From contig NW_025335568.1 in NCBI RefSeq assembly GCF_004798865.1, forward strand, positions 28,969,344 through 29,033,343: a stretch of DNA of 64,000 nucleotides. The letters are read 5' to 3'. Made by a program: the position numbers and the translations under genes. Position 1 is the stretch's first letter, and each line of letters starts with the position of its first letter. This stretch comes from Varanus komodoensis. Lineage: Eukaryota > Chordata > Lepidosauria > Squamata > Varanidae. The notes beneath the pieces were generated by a model that saw only the letters and a list, made by a program, of their open reading frames with translations, was not told where the DNA came from and made no database searches. This document shows, one piece after another, positions 11,901 through 23,002 of this stretch.

Positions 11901-11995
11901 TAAGAGAACAACTCTATTTTTAATTCAGCGGTTTTGGCCCATATAAATCAATGGCTCTGCACCTGCAAACTGCAGAGCTCGGGATCTTCCATGAA
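8941..11995. other. No gene; low-complexity patches
   Basis: Largely unassigned. Short tracts: a 19-bp unit repeated twice (ACAACAATTCC with A-rich spacers) at 10222-10260; C11 followed closely by A10 and a purine tract at 10940-10988. The overlapping frames at 9970-10270 and 10863-11227 are driven by these tracts. No promoter or exon structure is visible. Confidence 0.5.
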
Positions 11996-12115
11996 GAATG
12001 TAGGAAGCTGCCCTTATACTGAGCCAGATTGTTGGTTCATCTGGCTTGGTCTTATCTACAGTGACTGGCAGTAGCCTTCCAGGCTTTCTGAGAAGAGTCT
12101 TTCCCTACCTGAAGC
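11996..12115 (-). mobile_element. Second SINE family ('agcacatgctttg' type), 3' part
   Basis: On the plus strand 'taggaagctgcccttatac', 'tgagccagattgttggttc', 'tctacagtgactggcagta' are the reverse complement of the common reptile repeat ending 'tatactgagtcagaccattggtccatct...' in the other direction. The tRNA-like head is not recognisable at the far end. It abuts, after about 90 unassigned bases, the BovB fragment at 12207. Confidence 0.6.
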
Positions 12116-12206
12116 TGTTGCTGTTAGAGAAATATTGTATTTTAGAAGTGAAGGTCATAAAAGGAGCCTCTGAAGCCTGGGACACAGCCAGCCTGCCCAC
12201 CCCAAC

Positions 12207-12545
12207 TCTTTTTGTTGTTCAGTTGCAAAGTCATGCCCAGCTCTTTGCGATCCCATGGACAACATTCCTGCAGGTTCTCCTGTCCTCCACCATCCCCTGG
12301 AGTATGCCCAACCCCACACCCATCTTTCTAGTGACCCATTCCAGCCACCTCCATCTCTCCATCCCCTTCTCAATCATTCATTCCCAGCACCAGGGTTTTT
12401 CCCAGGGAGTCTTTCCTTCTCATTAGGTGGCCAAAGTGTTTGAGGTTCAGCTTTAGTACCTGACCTTCTAAAGAGCAGTCAGGGTTGATTTCCTTTAGGA
12501 TTGACTGATTTGATCTCTTTGCACCCCTGACTCTACCATATTGTT
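12207..12545 (-). mobile_element. RTE-BovB LINE, 3' end
   Basis: Plus-strand phrases 'tgttgttcagttgcaaagtc', 'ctttgcgatcccatggaca', 'ctcctgtcctccaccatcc' and 'tctcattaggtggccaaag' match the reverse complement of the BovB 3' end, known from ruminants and squamates. The minus-strand frame would be the C-terminal tail of the RTE polyprotein (pattern '...HFG.L.RR..SLEK...') followed by the short 3' UTR. It is 5'-truncated near 12545, where the sequence changes to AT-rich unassigned DNA. More diverged than the copy at 58566-59180. Confidence 0.85.
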
Positions 12546-13089
12546 TTTAAAATAAAAGGCCTGGCATTCTTATACCAGCCCAGATGCTAATACCACCTCT
12601 TTGCCATTGTCTCCCTGTTTTCCTGGTGGAGCCCTGGACTTCAGCTTCAAAGCCGGGCCCTGGCTGAACCACTGCATGCACCACTGAGCAGGGAACTTTC
12701 CCCCAGGTTGCCTTTTATGCCATGCTTTCTATTGTCAGGTTGGCTCAGGCTGCATGGGAGGGCAAATATTTTTCTTGCGCAGACAGATACTGGACCTTTA
12801 GGATTGTTTTATGGACACAACCACCAAAGCAGGAGATGTTGAAAAGGCACTCTGGAGAAGTGGATAGGCACTTAGAAGGTATACTTATATTGTGAATCAA
12901 AAATAATAATACATTCCTATATGCTTTGTGCATTTCTAATGCTCCTAGCTGCCCTTAAGTTACATTCAGTTTCTTCAAGACACTTCTTTTGTCTTCTATA
13001 GCAACTCTAATTCTGATAATCTTCTGTGCAATTTTTCATTGCTTGTTTGCGTTGCCTTTTTGATTCAGAATCTAAGGCAGGGAAAATAT

Positions 13090-13640
13090 TAGCATATAGA
13101 TTAAAAATTAACCAAACAAATTAAGCAAGCTAAGGACCTAGTAAGCATTAGTGGAAAAATATATGATTCCTTAAATACAAGCATCACTGAAATAACTAAT
13201 GAATTTATTAACTATTATGTAGTATTCTATACATCTCAAATACCAGACAGAATCAAAATAAATGACTTCCTTTAGTCTCTAAATAAATCAGCATCAATGT
13301 AGGCTAGTAAGGAATATTTGGATAAAGACATCACTAGATGAAGTTAAAAAAGCAATCAGAACATTAAAAATAATGAGCTGCTGGATCAGATGGAATTTTA
13401 GCAGAATAGGCTAAAAACCTTATGGATATAGTTGCTCCGCTGTTGCCACAGGTAATAAATTCACCAGTCATGGATAGAAGGAAAATAATTTGAATTAAAA
13501 AGATCTCCCAACACTTCTGAACTATGACTGTAACAACTGTATTGGCTTCTGGACTTAAAGTAATAAGCAACTATATAAACACTGATCAAACAGGATTTAT
13601 ACCTTCTAATACTTAATTCATATTAATAGTAAAGAACATA
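13090..13640 (+). mobile_element. L1-clade LINE, internal reverse-transcriptase fragment
   Basis: Broken frames on the plus strand give, in order, a stretch like SITEITNEFINYYVVFYTSQ, then DEVKKAIRTLK, and near the end NTDQTGFIPSNT. In L1 ORF2 the order 'I..ef..YY..LYts', 'ee...aI..lk..KSPGPDG', '..DQtGFIpgR' is characteristic of the start of the reverse-transcriptase domain. The GPDG segment is eroded. There is no 3' end of the element here, so this is an internal fragment. Old; several frame changes and stops. Confidence 0.6.
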
Positions 13641-14639
13641 CATAGAAGGCAACATCTAGTGGTTTGATTCTATAAACTCAGTGTCAATGGAGCTCTGCAA
13701 ATCTTTCAATTGTGCAAGGATTTGTGCATTGTGCTTATAGAGTTCCTGGCCCATTCTCCTGAAAGTGGCTGTGTTGAAGTTTTTCTCTTTTGCATAGTTT
13801 GGATTCTAGTTTCTACCAGTGCAATATTATTTGCATTTTTTGAATGACACTGTTGGATTCTGCCCTATATCTTCAGTAACTTCACTGATGCCCAAAGTTT
13901 TTAATTTTACAGTAATTTATACAAAAGTTCAAACATCTAAAATGTTCAGATTTTTAAAATACAAAAAACCATAATGGACAGGATAAAAATATCCTAATAA
14001 ATAAATAAAATACTCAGCATGTTTGTACTTCCTTGCAAAGGTAGGAAATAACTATGGCACATAATTGTTATCCAAAATATAATAAGAGCAGTGCAAAACA
14101 TCCCAACATTTGCAATAAGAGTAATGGTGGCAGTGTATTATAGAGAGTACACAAAATCCCCAGACATGAAAATGTCAGAGTCAGTTTCTTTAACCAAGGT
14201 ATTAATCCTGAAAATTTAATGGACATATTTTGGTCTTAGCAAAGCATTTTCATAGGTTATTAGTTCCAGTGAGTTCAAACATATATCAAATGAATGTGCC
14301 TGATGCAAATATATATGGCATTGGCTAACTGCTATGCTGACAGTCAGCTCAAGCTAGATATATGATGTTGTGCCGCTGATGCTGGTAGAAAAACAAAAAT
14401 ACTGAAAGGTAACTATGCTGTGCCTACAATTAGCAGTGTAAACATCTTAATAGGCATAGAGGACACAAACAGATGTTCTCATTACATGTCTGTGAGAAAC
14501 TGATCTGTACTATTTCCACTTTAGCTTGACCTCTGGAAATTTCGGTCCCATTGAGGATTTCAGTGATTTATTAATTTGGGCATAATGAAAACCAGAAAAA
14601 GAAGCACAGGATTTATGCCATGCTGAGCTGAAACAGTGT
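13641..14639. other. No gene; AT-rich unassigned
   Basis: No convincing frame or repeat. The left part could contain further eroded L1 sequence, but I cannot trace it. Confidence 0.4.
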
Positions 14640-15070
14640 TTGTGTGTATACCTTATGAACATTTTATGCCTGTGAAAGCTGGACAGTGAAGACAGCTGAC
14701 AGGAAGAAAGCAGAAGCATTTGAAATATGGTACTGAAGGAAAGCTTTGCATAGACCCTGGTTTGACAAGAAGATGAACAAGTGGGTCCTAGATAAAATCA
14801 AGCTGGAGCTTTCCATGGAAACAAAAATGACAAAACTGAAGTGGTTCTATTTTGGAAATGTCATGTGAAGGCAAGACTCCTTGGAGAAGACATTCATGCT
14901 AGGAAAAGTTGAAGGAAGAAGAAGAGGAAGATCAACTACGAGATCAATTGCTTCCATGAAGGAAAGCACAGCCTTGGGTTTACAAGCACTGAGCTGGACT
15001 ATCAAGGCATGGACATTTTGGAGAGGGCTCCTTCATAGGCTCACTATAAATTGGAGATGATTTGATAGCA
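14640..15070 (+). mobile_element. RTE-BovB LINE, C-terminal coding and 3' UTR fragment
   Basis: Plus-strand translation shows YACESWTVKTADRKKAEAFE close to BovB 'YGCESWTikKAerrrieAFE', followed by KLKWFYFGNVM and RQDSLEKTFMLGKVEGRRR, matching '..LkyFGHlmRr.DSLEKtlMLGkieGrRRRG'. The block carries stops between these motifs. The 3' end is near 15070, after 'aaattggagatgatttga'. This is the sense-strand counterpart of the copies at 12207 and 58566, more diverged than either. Confidence 0.82.
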
Positions 15071-17819
15071 TGTAAAAATAGCAAAACTCCACCAACCATG
15101 TTCCCACCTAGATGCTGTGCCAGGCACTTATAGATTCAAGGCCCAGAAGCATGGAACACAAATCTGCATAAAATATTCTAATTTATTGTATACCTATATC
15201 TGAAAATCTAGAAATTATTACTGGTATTTATTTACATTTCACAGATTCAACCTATTAATTTCTCAGCCAAATCATCTCAAATAAAATACATTCTTCAGTT
15301 ATTTTTCAGCCTAGGTAGAAGGGCATATGGGAAGGGGTAAAGTCCACCTTCCACTTCCTTGCTGCACCCCACAACCCTAGTAAATTGCCCGAGGAATGAT
15401 GAAACCTTCCTTTGGCACCAGTGGAACTTTGGTGCTCTATGCAATTGATCCATGGGCGTGGGAGATACAGCTGTGGCTGTGGGGAACAGATTTGGGGCCA
15501 TGACCTGACAATTACCCTGTTTCAGCCTCACTTTTATGGAAAAAAAAGAAAGAAATATACACAGGGGAGCAAGTGTCAGGGAAAAAGTGAGCACTTCCTC
15601 ATTGCCAAGACAAAAGGCCAGAGCTTTCTCTCCTAAACCAGTAATGTGTCACTGGGGCAACATGTGGTTGGAGATGTACCTCCAAATGCTCATATAAGTT
15701 CTGGCCCAAGTAGTCATGTGTAACTCCGCTCAACTGCAGCTGAATTGGGGTAGGAAATTCCTGTACCGTGCTGTCAGGTAATGCAACTGAGAGTGTATTA
15801 TGACAAGGTAAGGGCCATTGCTTAGGTGATCAGGATGAATTCAGTTTGAGCGCAATGAGAGTGCTGTAGGGCCTGACCCATTTTCCTAAAATAGGATATT
15901 CCAGGGTAGATGCCTCAGATTCCTGAGGAGGGAGCTAACTTTGTTTGGTGGGGAAGGGTAGAAAAAGACTCAGTCTAATATCAGCTTCTAGCATGAGCAT
16001 GACTCAATCCCTCATTCACTCCAAGAATATTTCCTGAGAACAACCTTTACATTACTCTCTTTGAATCACAAAGTGAGTCCGGACTGGAGAACTTTAACAA
16101 ACAAAAGATTGTAGGAAGAAGCCTCTTACCTTTATCTGCTAGACTGGGAAAAGGGCAGAGGTTTTGGGAGAGAGTCCCACTGCCAATTGCTGTCTCATTT
16201 GCCCTTAGTCACACTGCAACATAGCCCAAATTATATGGCTATGGAGCATTGGGGTATCCTATTGGGTTGAATCCTGATCTAGGCCCATGCAGGTGGGCTT
16301 GTGGAAGTATAGTTCCCTGCCACATAGTGCAGTTAGCATGGGGAAATTAGCACATCAGGGCTGGAAGCAATATGAAGGATCATATGCACATGTACAATCA
16401 CACATAAATATACATGTTTGAGAAAGCAGTCTTACAAAAGAGGGTTGCATCTCTGTAGTGCATCTTTATTGCAGAAAAGCAAAAACCATTATAACAAATC
16501 AGTACTAGTTTCAGTTAGTTTAATATAGTTCAGGTGAATATATCATTAATCAATTAAGGAATAATGGTATATAGAAAGGAATCCAGCCTTAAAATAAATC
16601 AGAAGAGAGATAGCTGTAGCATCTGTGTTGTTCCTAAGCCAGGAGGAGGAAAGATTGATGAAATATGCAGAGGATGTCATGATCCTGGGAAACACAGAAA
16701 GGCCAAAAAAGGAGAGAATCACAGTTTATGGGAAGTTATTCTCTATTTGTGCTTAACAAAGGATTCTTTTGAGCCAAAGAACCCCCCATAATTATTTTCC
16801 TTTGTATTGTAAATGAGTAAAAATGATTTCTGGAGATTCAGTTTAATTGTATAGCCATTCAAATGCACTCTGATAAAGGAATTCAGCAAGATGTGATTCA
16901 AAACCAAGACCAAACTTCCCAAGTTAATGCACCCGTAATGCTCTCTGAACTCTTTCAGCTAGAGAGGGTTATTGTGATCTATATTCAGTTCTATGAGAAG
17001 TAGACATTAAACTAATTTATTTTTCCAAAGCCACTTAATAAATGCAATCTGCATGACCCTGCTATCCTGTTCTTGTTTTCTTCAGCTGAAAAGCTCAGTG
17101 GTACATATATTTATCAGTTACATGTCAATTTGCATTTGTTTTTGTTTTATCTTTGCAACTATTTAATACTATTATTTGTCCTAGGTTAATGAAGCCTGGA
17201 CTTGTGACGTGTTACATGCACTTGCATCTTGTAAAACAAAAAGTTTATAGAATCAGAGCCATCAGATGATCAGTTAAGCTAATTTAATTTGAGACCATGG
17301 TGCAGGGATAACTTCTCCTCCACCTGTGCAATGGTCCCTCTAGCAGGACAGACTCACCCCAATGCTCTTAGTTTGAATATAAGTGGGGCAGAGAAGCAGA
17401 AACTTTGTATTTGACACAACTTCTTTTTTGCCTTTCCATCTTAAAAAATTCGAATTCTGCTGTTCGAATTCTAAATCAGCACCTGATGTTTGTAATGGAC
17501 TGGTAGACAAATCAACACTTAATTCAGGCATTGAAGAGATTCAATCGGCAGATCAGGAAATAAGGATTCAAGCTGGGTTGGAAGTGATTCCACTTTTCTT
17601 GAAGAATGTGGCTTGCAGCTTGAGTGTATTAGGTACACATTCAGGTACTCCTGAATTTAGTCTTAAACCTGGAAGTTCAGGTTTGGAAGATGGCTCAGGA
17701 GTGCACAGTCAATGGTGGTACACATTTTCATGGCCACAGTGACACTTCCCTTAATTATATTCCATTTGAACTCCTGTAATATGTTCTGTATGTGGCTACC
17801 TTAGAAAAACATTTTGAAA
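15071..17819. other. No gene or recognised repeat
   Basis: Unassigned, moderately AT-rich. Frames at 15295-15636, 16564-16791 and 17383-17742 (119 aa) resemble no known protein; the last lacks splice or regulatory context and looks like chance. Confidence 0.45.
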
Positions 17820-18130
17820 GATATGCGTTTATTTGATTTCTAATCTGCCCAATAAGCAATGTTTTCTGGTGGATTTCAAACAATTAGCAGACTAAAAAGA
17901 CAATTACGAATAGAAAATAGCATATTTAAAAGACTAAAAGAGAATACAATATAAAATGACAAAGAGCACAGGAACTGGCAAAACAGCTGTCCAAATCTAG
18001 GAGTAGGTTTCTAAAATCTTTGGGAAAGAAAGCTCTTTTCTGGTGCTGAAACGATAACGATATTGGTGCCAGTTGAACTTCTTTGTTCTGCGCAGATACA
18101 TGTGCCAGGAAACATCCCTTTAACTGGTTC
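17820..18130 (-). mobile_element. L2-type LINE or related 3' fragment
   Basis: Plus strand starts 'gtttatttgatttctaatct', the reverse of a LINE tail and 'aga...ggg cag' terminal region, passes an A-rich tract, and ends with 'gctcttttctggtgctgaaa' and 'gataacgatattggtgccag'. The same order is seen in the 2450-2760 fragment. A minus-strand frame of 68 aa (17926-18132) overlaps but is not distinctive. The 5' break falls where the plus-strand fragment 18131-18645 begins. Confidence 0.45.
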
Positions 18131-18645
18131 AAAATACTGCAACTAGACTATTGACTGGGGCTAGTAATTGGTTGTGTGGGATTCCCTTGTTACAGTGGCT
18201 TTATTGGTTACTGGGCCATTTCTGAACTTAATACAAAGTGCAGATTATGACTTCTAAAGTCCTACTCAGCGTGGAACTGAGCCGTCTGAATGCATGCATT
18301 CTATGATATGAACCCATTTCATTTTAAGATCCTTGGAAGACATCTTTCTTTTTATTTTGCCACCATCAGAGTTGCATTGGAACTCCCTGCCATGAGAAGC
18401 CAAGCTAGTTCTTTCACTGGAATGCAAAGTTATTTTCTATGTGGGCAGACTTTCAATATGACTTGTTGATAAAACAATTTTTACCTGGTGTGTACCACTT
18501 ATGTTTTAATTTTACTGATGTGATTTAATTGATTTAGTTCATATTTTAATTATAATGTTGCATTTTGTCTTTCATTTTATTGTTGTTAGCAACCCTAAAT
18601 GTTACTTTGTAGTGGAAATGGAATGAAATATAATAAATAAAATAA
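18131..18645 (+). mobile_element. L2-type LINE 3' end
   Basis: Phrases such as 'gactattgactggggctag', 'tggaactccctgccatgag', 'ttattgttgttagcaaccc' and the terminal 'aatataataaataaaataaa' follow the 3' coding end and UTR of the squamate L2-type LINE ('LWNSLP'-like coding, then 'ttgttgtaagccgcc...taaataaa'). Heavily mutated. The mariner element at 18650 sits immediately against the (AATA)n tail. Confidence 0.55.
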
Positions 18646-18649
18646 ACTA

Positions 18650-19400
18650 CAGTGGTACCTTGGCTCATGAACGCCTCAGTTCATGACCAAATTGGGTCGC
18701 GAACAAAAATTTCATAATAATTTTTACTCCAGTCTCAAACTCCACATTGGGTGGCAACTGCGATCGTGGCCATCTCCTCTAGTGGGGAGATGGCCGTGAT
18801 CGTGCTGGGGGTGGCGGGGGGAGATGGCCATGATCGTGACTGTCTTTCCTGCATGAGCGCACCCATGATTGCGCCCATTGCACACACCCATCGTCCCGGC
18901 ACGAGCGCAACTGTTGTAAGCTGTCCAGAGATGCAAGTAATGGGTGACATACAAATTTTATAAATAAACAAACAAACAAACTGTGATCGCGGCCATCTCC
19001 ACCCGCCCCCAGCATGATTGCACCCATCTCCCCGCTCCGAGCACGCCTGTGTTCCAGCCCGTCTCTTCCCCCTCCCAGTGTGCCCGCGTTCACGCCTGTC
19101 TTCCCCCCTGCAGCGTGCTGGGATGATGGGTGTGTGCAGGGATGATGAGCAGGATCCCAGTCGTGCTGGGGGTGGAGGGAGATGGCCACGCTCCTGCTTG
19201 AGGTGGGGGTGAGGAGATGGCCACGGACTTTGTTGTTCTGTGTCACTTTGCTTCACATTTTTCTGATTAAAAAATAGTTACAGAATGGATTAACCTTATT
19301 TACATTGAACCTTATGGGGAAATTTAACTTGGCTCATGACCAATTTGGGTCATGACCAGAGTCCTGGAACGGATTAAATTTGTGAGCTAAGGTACCACTG
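18650..19400. mobile_element. Non-autonomous Tc1/mariner-type element with GC-rich interior
   Basis: A complete 751-bp element with TA on both sides (18648-18649 and 19401-19402), the mariner target duplication. The termini are inverted repeats: left cagtggtaccttggctca and right, read inward, cagtggtaccttagctca. Subterminal inverted copies of 'tcatgaccaa(a)ttgggtc' lie at about 18682-18700 and 19334-19352. The interior (18757-19210) is CpG-rich with many 'gagatggcc' and 'gatcgtg' units in both orientations, so a hairpin can form at about 18762-18803. The 155-, 173- and 76-aa frames here only reflect the GC-rich repeats. No transposase is encoded. The interior is interrupted by a 69-bp retro-tail at 18912-18980. 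Confidence 0.85.
18912..18980 (+). mobile_element. Tiny LINE/SINE 3' tail inserted in the mariner element
   Basis: 'tgttgtaagctgtccagag' followed by 'gggtgacatacaaatttta' and (AAAC)n is the extreme 3' end of the common squamate LINE/SINE tail ('tgtaagccgcccagag...gcatacaaattt...taaata'). Flanking 'aactgt' at both sides (18909-18914 and 18979-18984) may be a target duplication. It postdates the mariner copy. Confidence 0.6.
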
Positions 19401-19402
19401 TA

Positions 19403-22400
19403 TATGCAATAGCATCGGAACTTTCCCTCCATATCTTCAGATAAAGTAAAAGGAATCATACTGTATTTTTCTTTATATCCTAGCTTCAAATATCCAGAGG
19501 TGTTCTGAAATAGGAAGCATTCAAACTTATTTGATTTGTACACTGTTTACCAAGAAAAATGGCACGCAAGGCAGTAAACTCTCCTTATGTTATTTCTAAA
19601 GTGATACCTGCTGTTTCTGCACAAATGAGTTTGCACTTGAAGGTTGAATGGGCATGGTAATCTAATCTGAAAGTCATGCATTAGTTTAATCATAATATAT
19701 TTTTAACATTCATGTAACAAATAGGCCAGAGACAGGCACAGGTCTGTGTCTGTTACATGAAAATTCTGAACAGACCCAAGAGAAAAGGCAATCTGACCAA
19801 TTTCACTTGGAATTAAGAAAAAAATTAACCTTATTTATAGTTTTCCTTAACATTTTATTTTAATCCAGATCTTTTACATACAGAAATAGCTATTTCACAT
19901 AGATTCTTCTGATTCTTCTGACTCAGATGGTGTTTGGCAAACCTATGCAGAGAAAGTCAGGGTGTAGTTTAGATTTTATACCTATTATTTTGTGATGATG
20001 TTGCTGCTGCTGCTTATGTTTAGCATTTTACAAACTTAACAAAAAGAAAAAGAAAAGATTGCTTAAAAAGTAGTTAGCCTAAAAATATAAGATAGCCTAG
20101 AGATCCACATTTAAAAGACCTAAGGGAAGAGAAGTGGAGGGAAATAGATAAGTAAGAAGGAGCAATTATACATTTATAGTATCCATTTCCTCCTTAGCAG
20201 GCTTCTAATGCAACAGATCAGTATGATAGGAAAATCCATTTTATAAGCATCTATGAGAAAACCTATCGCACTGTAGTCCCATTAGCAAATGGGCACCAGC
20301 AGTGGCACAAATGTTTCCATTGTTGTTTTATGTGGAATGTCTGAATTGTAGCAGGGATCAATTCCACATGCAGCCAGATGTTGCTAGTGCTTGCCAAAAT
20401 GTTCCCATTGGGGTCAGTGGAGGTAATAGCTTGCAAACTGCCCATATCTAGGCCAGGAGCCAAGTTGGCATTCGTTGCTCACATTTTTTGTGCAAACTGT
20501 CCTCCAGATGAGGATGTGGAATCAGCTGTAATGTCTCAATCATCCTAGTTTTCTCTAGAGTTATCCGAATGCAAGTTAGCAGTACTACCACCACTTAAGA
20601 TGAATAAGGCTAACTTCCTTTTTGAAAAAGTCTGGATTACTTCTTACCTGTACATCATGTGCCTCTTTAATTGGAATTTCTCTAGGAAATAGGGCTGCAC
20701 CCCAAAGTTAAACATTACTAAGTTTCATTGATTAATATGAAAAGATTAAGCACACTGAAATCTCTCTCATTAATTTCCATACGACTTGATTCGGGTTGGA
20801 TTGTGCTCAAAAGGTTTGCCAATAAAATGACAGTCTTAAAAATAGTTGTATATTTCAGACATTAAAATACATTGTGAGGATGTCATGTTGCATATGATGT
20901 ATGATGGACACTGGGGCACTTCTTCAATTATTACTTGCTTCCAGTTTCTTTTTGGTAAAACTGGCAGCAATCACGGTATTGGGGGAATAGTATGACCATT
21001 AGCCTTAAATGTCTGGATTACAGTTATAGGCTAGGAGTGTATTTCACTGTTTGCACAGATTGCTAGGTGTGTTGCATGCTTCTACATTAACTTTGCAATT
21101 ATATTTTTAGAATAAAATGTGAATATGCTGGTAAAGATTTGATGCAGAATATTGGTTTATGTTAAGTGTCTTTAGTTTATACAGGCTATGAAGAGGCAGT
21201 GGGATGTTAGCTTTAATTGCTGGTTTTTTTCTGAACACAGGGAGTAGTCCAAAGGCTGTGAATGGAAATTAAAGGAAAATTAAAAACAGATGGTAGAAAG
21301 CACTAAGCAATTGAAACACAGGCAGTCCTATACCCAATTTAGCAGAAAGAAAAGGAGAAGGGTGTCTCTGGAGTTACTACATCCCCCTTTTCTTATATAA
21401 TATATCTTCTCAGGCTCTAGTGCACATAAAGTGTTTTTGTGAAATATCCCAGGCAATTCAGATAGCAAATATCAGCTCAGTATGCTTTTCTTTTCAGTCT
21501 CATAGTATTCCTTCTGGAATAGAAATTAGAGTCCATTTTTCATTTGTTTTGCTGTGTTTCAAGAGCCAGCATAAGCAAAATGATGACTTTTAGATTATTT
21601 GGAAACACAAACGGTGACATGATTTCTTGAAAAAGGAACCATAAATCTTGGATGAGGGGGTTGGTGAGGGTCAGACGACTGGTACATTCATAACATCCAC
21701 ATGCAACTTGAGAGAGATTTGGAGGAGGTTTCCTTGTTATCTTCCTTTAGGAATTGCCCTCCGATTATACTCACCCTGTGAGACCTTTGGGAGGCTTCTG
21801 GTCAAATTTGAGTCTGAGAGCTTTTGTTCTGACCACTGCAAAGTAGCAGAGAAACAGCAAGTGGCATGTTTATGAGCTTGGTCTATCCATTTGCCACTTT
21901 CTCCATGCAGCCTCCCAGCTGTTTTCTCCCCTTGATATAGCTACCACACATTTGGGAATGGGGAAAGTTGATAGAGAAGTGAATGGATGGAAGGAAAAGT
22001 AGCCTTCTTCTGTCAATTCTCTCTCATAGAAATCTCCCAAATACAGTTGTTTTGGATTTCAAAAGTGGAAGTAAGGGTTTCCTGTCCCATACTTGCAGCA
22101 AGCTGTATTGTTTCATTTGAAACACCTGAAGGACATGGTCATCAAGCCCTGAAATATATCAACGAGCAGTTGTAGAAGAGAATGAGCCGATTATGACATG
22201 GCAGATATTTTTAGGTCCATTGTTATCAAAGAATGGGAAAAAGAGGGGTATGTCACAGTTATTATATGAATAACTTCTTTCCTAGAAACTTTCCCACATA
22301 TTTAACATCTCAAAATTCACAAGTGTTGAAGGAGCTACACAGTGGAATAGCAAAAGAGTACAGCTTATCATGAATGCATGCCCTTCAAGGGAGAATGTTG

Positions 22401-22448
22401 AAGGGAATGTGACATTTGAACAAATATGTTCATTATCCATGCAAAAAG
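19403..22448. other. No gene or recognised repeat
   Basis: AT-rich unassigned sequence. A short phrase near 20759-20810 ('tccatacgacttgattcgg') may belong to an old dispersed repeat. Frames at 20263-20463, 21648-21875 and 21987-22175 look like chance. Confidence 0.45.
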
Positions 22449-22456
22449 CTATAGGA

Positions 22457-22816
22457 CAGTTATGGCGAACCTTTTAGAGAATGAGTGTTCAAACTGTAAC
22501 CCAAAACCCACTTATTTATCGCAAAGTGCCAATACTACACTAAAACCTGAAAACTGAGTTGTTTAGAAAAAACAACTCACTGCCAGTCCAAGCAAATATA
22601 TATATATCCTTGGCAGTGCACTTACGTCATGAGAAAGCTCAGGCGAGTTGCAGCTAAGATAGTTGCGGCTTGTGATGTCATTGCCTGATGCCACTACTCC
22701 TTTTCAAGCATGCGCGTGGCCCCTAAGTGCGCTATTATCTGATGCTTGGCTGCTGGGGCGACTTGGCTCACATGCTGGCAGAGAGGGCTCTGCATGCCCT
22801 AGGTTCACCACCACTG
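22457..22816. mobile_element. hAT MITE, left copy of a composite
   Basis: A complete copy of the family at 3018-3397, same orientation: starts cagttatggcgaacc, ends gttcaccaccactg. To its left is ctatagga (22449-22456), which is not repeated directly after its right end. To its right is gcctaacc (22817-22824), nearly identical to the 8 bases just left of the second copy (ccctaacc, 22995-23002). The internal variable site holds an (AT)n run at 22596-22607. Confidence 0.85.
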
Positions 22817-23002
22817 GCCTAACCCTGCCCTTGTGCACTCCCCTAACCCTAATAGAGGGCAAAAGTTCCATAGAAAAGAGGGCGATTTTGAAAAAGCCTT
22901 CCTTGAGTAGCTTTGTCTGCACAGCTCAACATCTCTGCCCATTCTAAACACATTCCAACCATCAAAATCATGCCAGGACACCTCGTTTTTCTAACCCTAA
23001 CC
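22817..23002. other. Passenger between two hAT copies, with telomere-like bits
   Basis: A 186-bp segment with no homology to the hAT copies. It starts 'gcctaaccctgccc', has 'cccctaaccctaatag' at about 22840-22855, and ends 'ctaaccctaaccc' (22991-23003), all partial CCCTAA units like vertebrate telomere repeats. The first and last 8 bases are near-identical and look like the duplication of an earlier insertion site. It may have been carried here with the two flanking hAT copies. Confidence 0.6.

Noticed and set aside
17383-17742. 119-aa plus-strand frame
   Set aside because: No family resemblance, no promoter, splice or poly(A) context; length is within chance expectation for 64 kb.
18735-19256. 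173-aa and 155-aa minus-strand frames
   Set aside because: They lie wholly in the GC-rich repetitive interior of the mariner element; their length follows from few AT-rich stop codons and the residues are low-complexity His, Pro and Arg.
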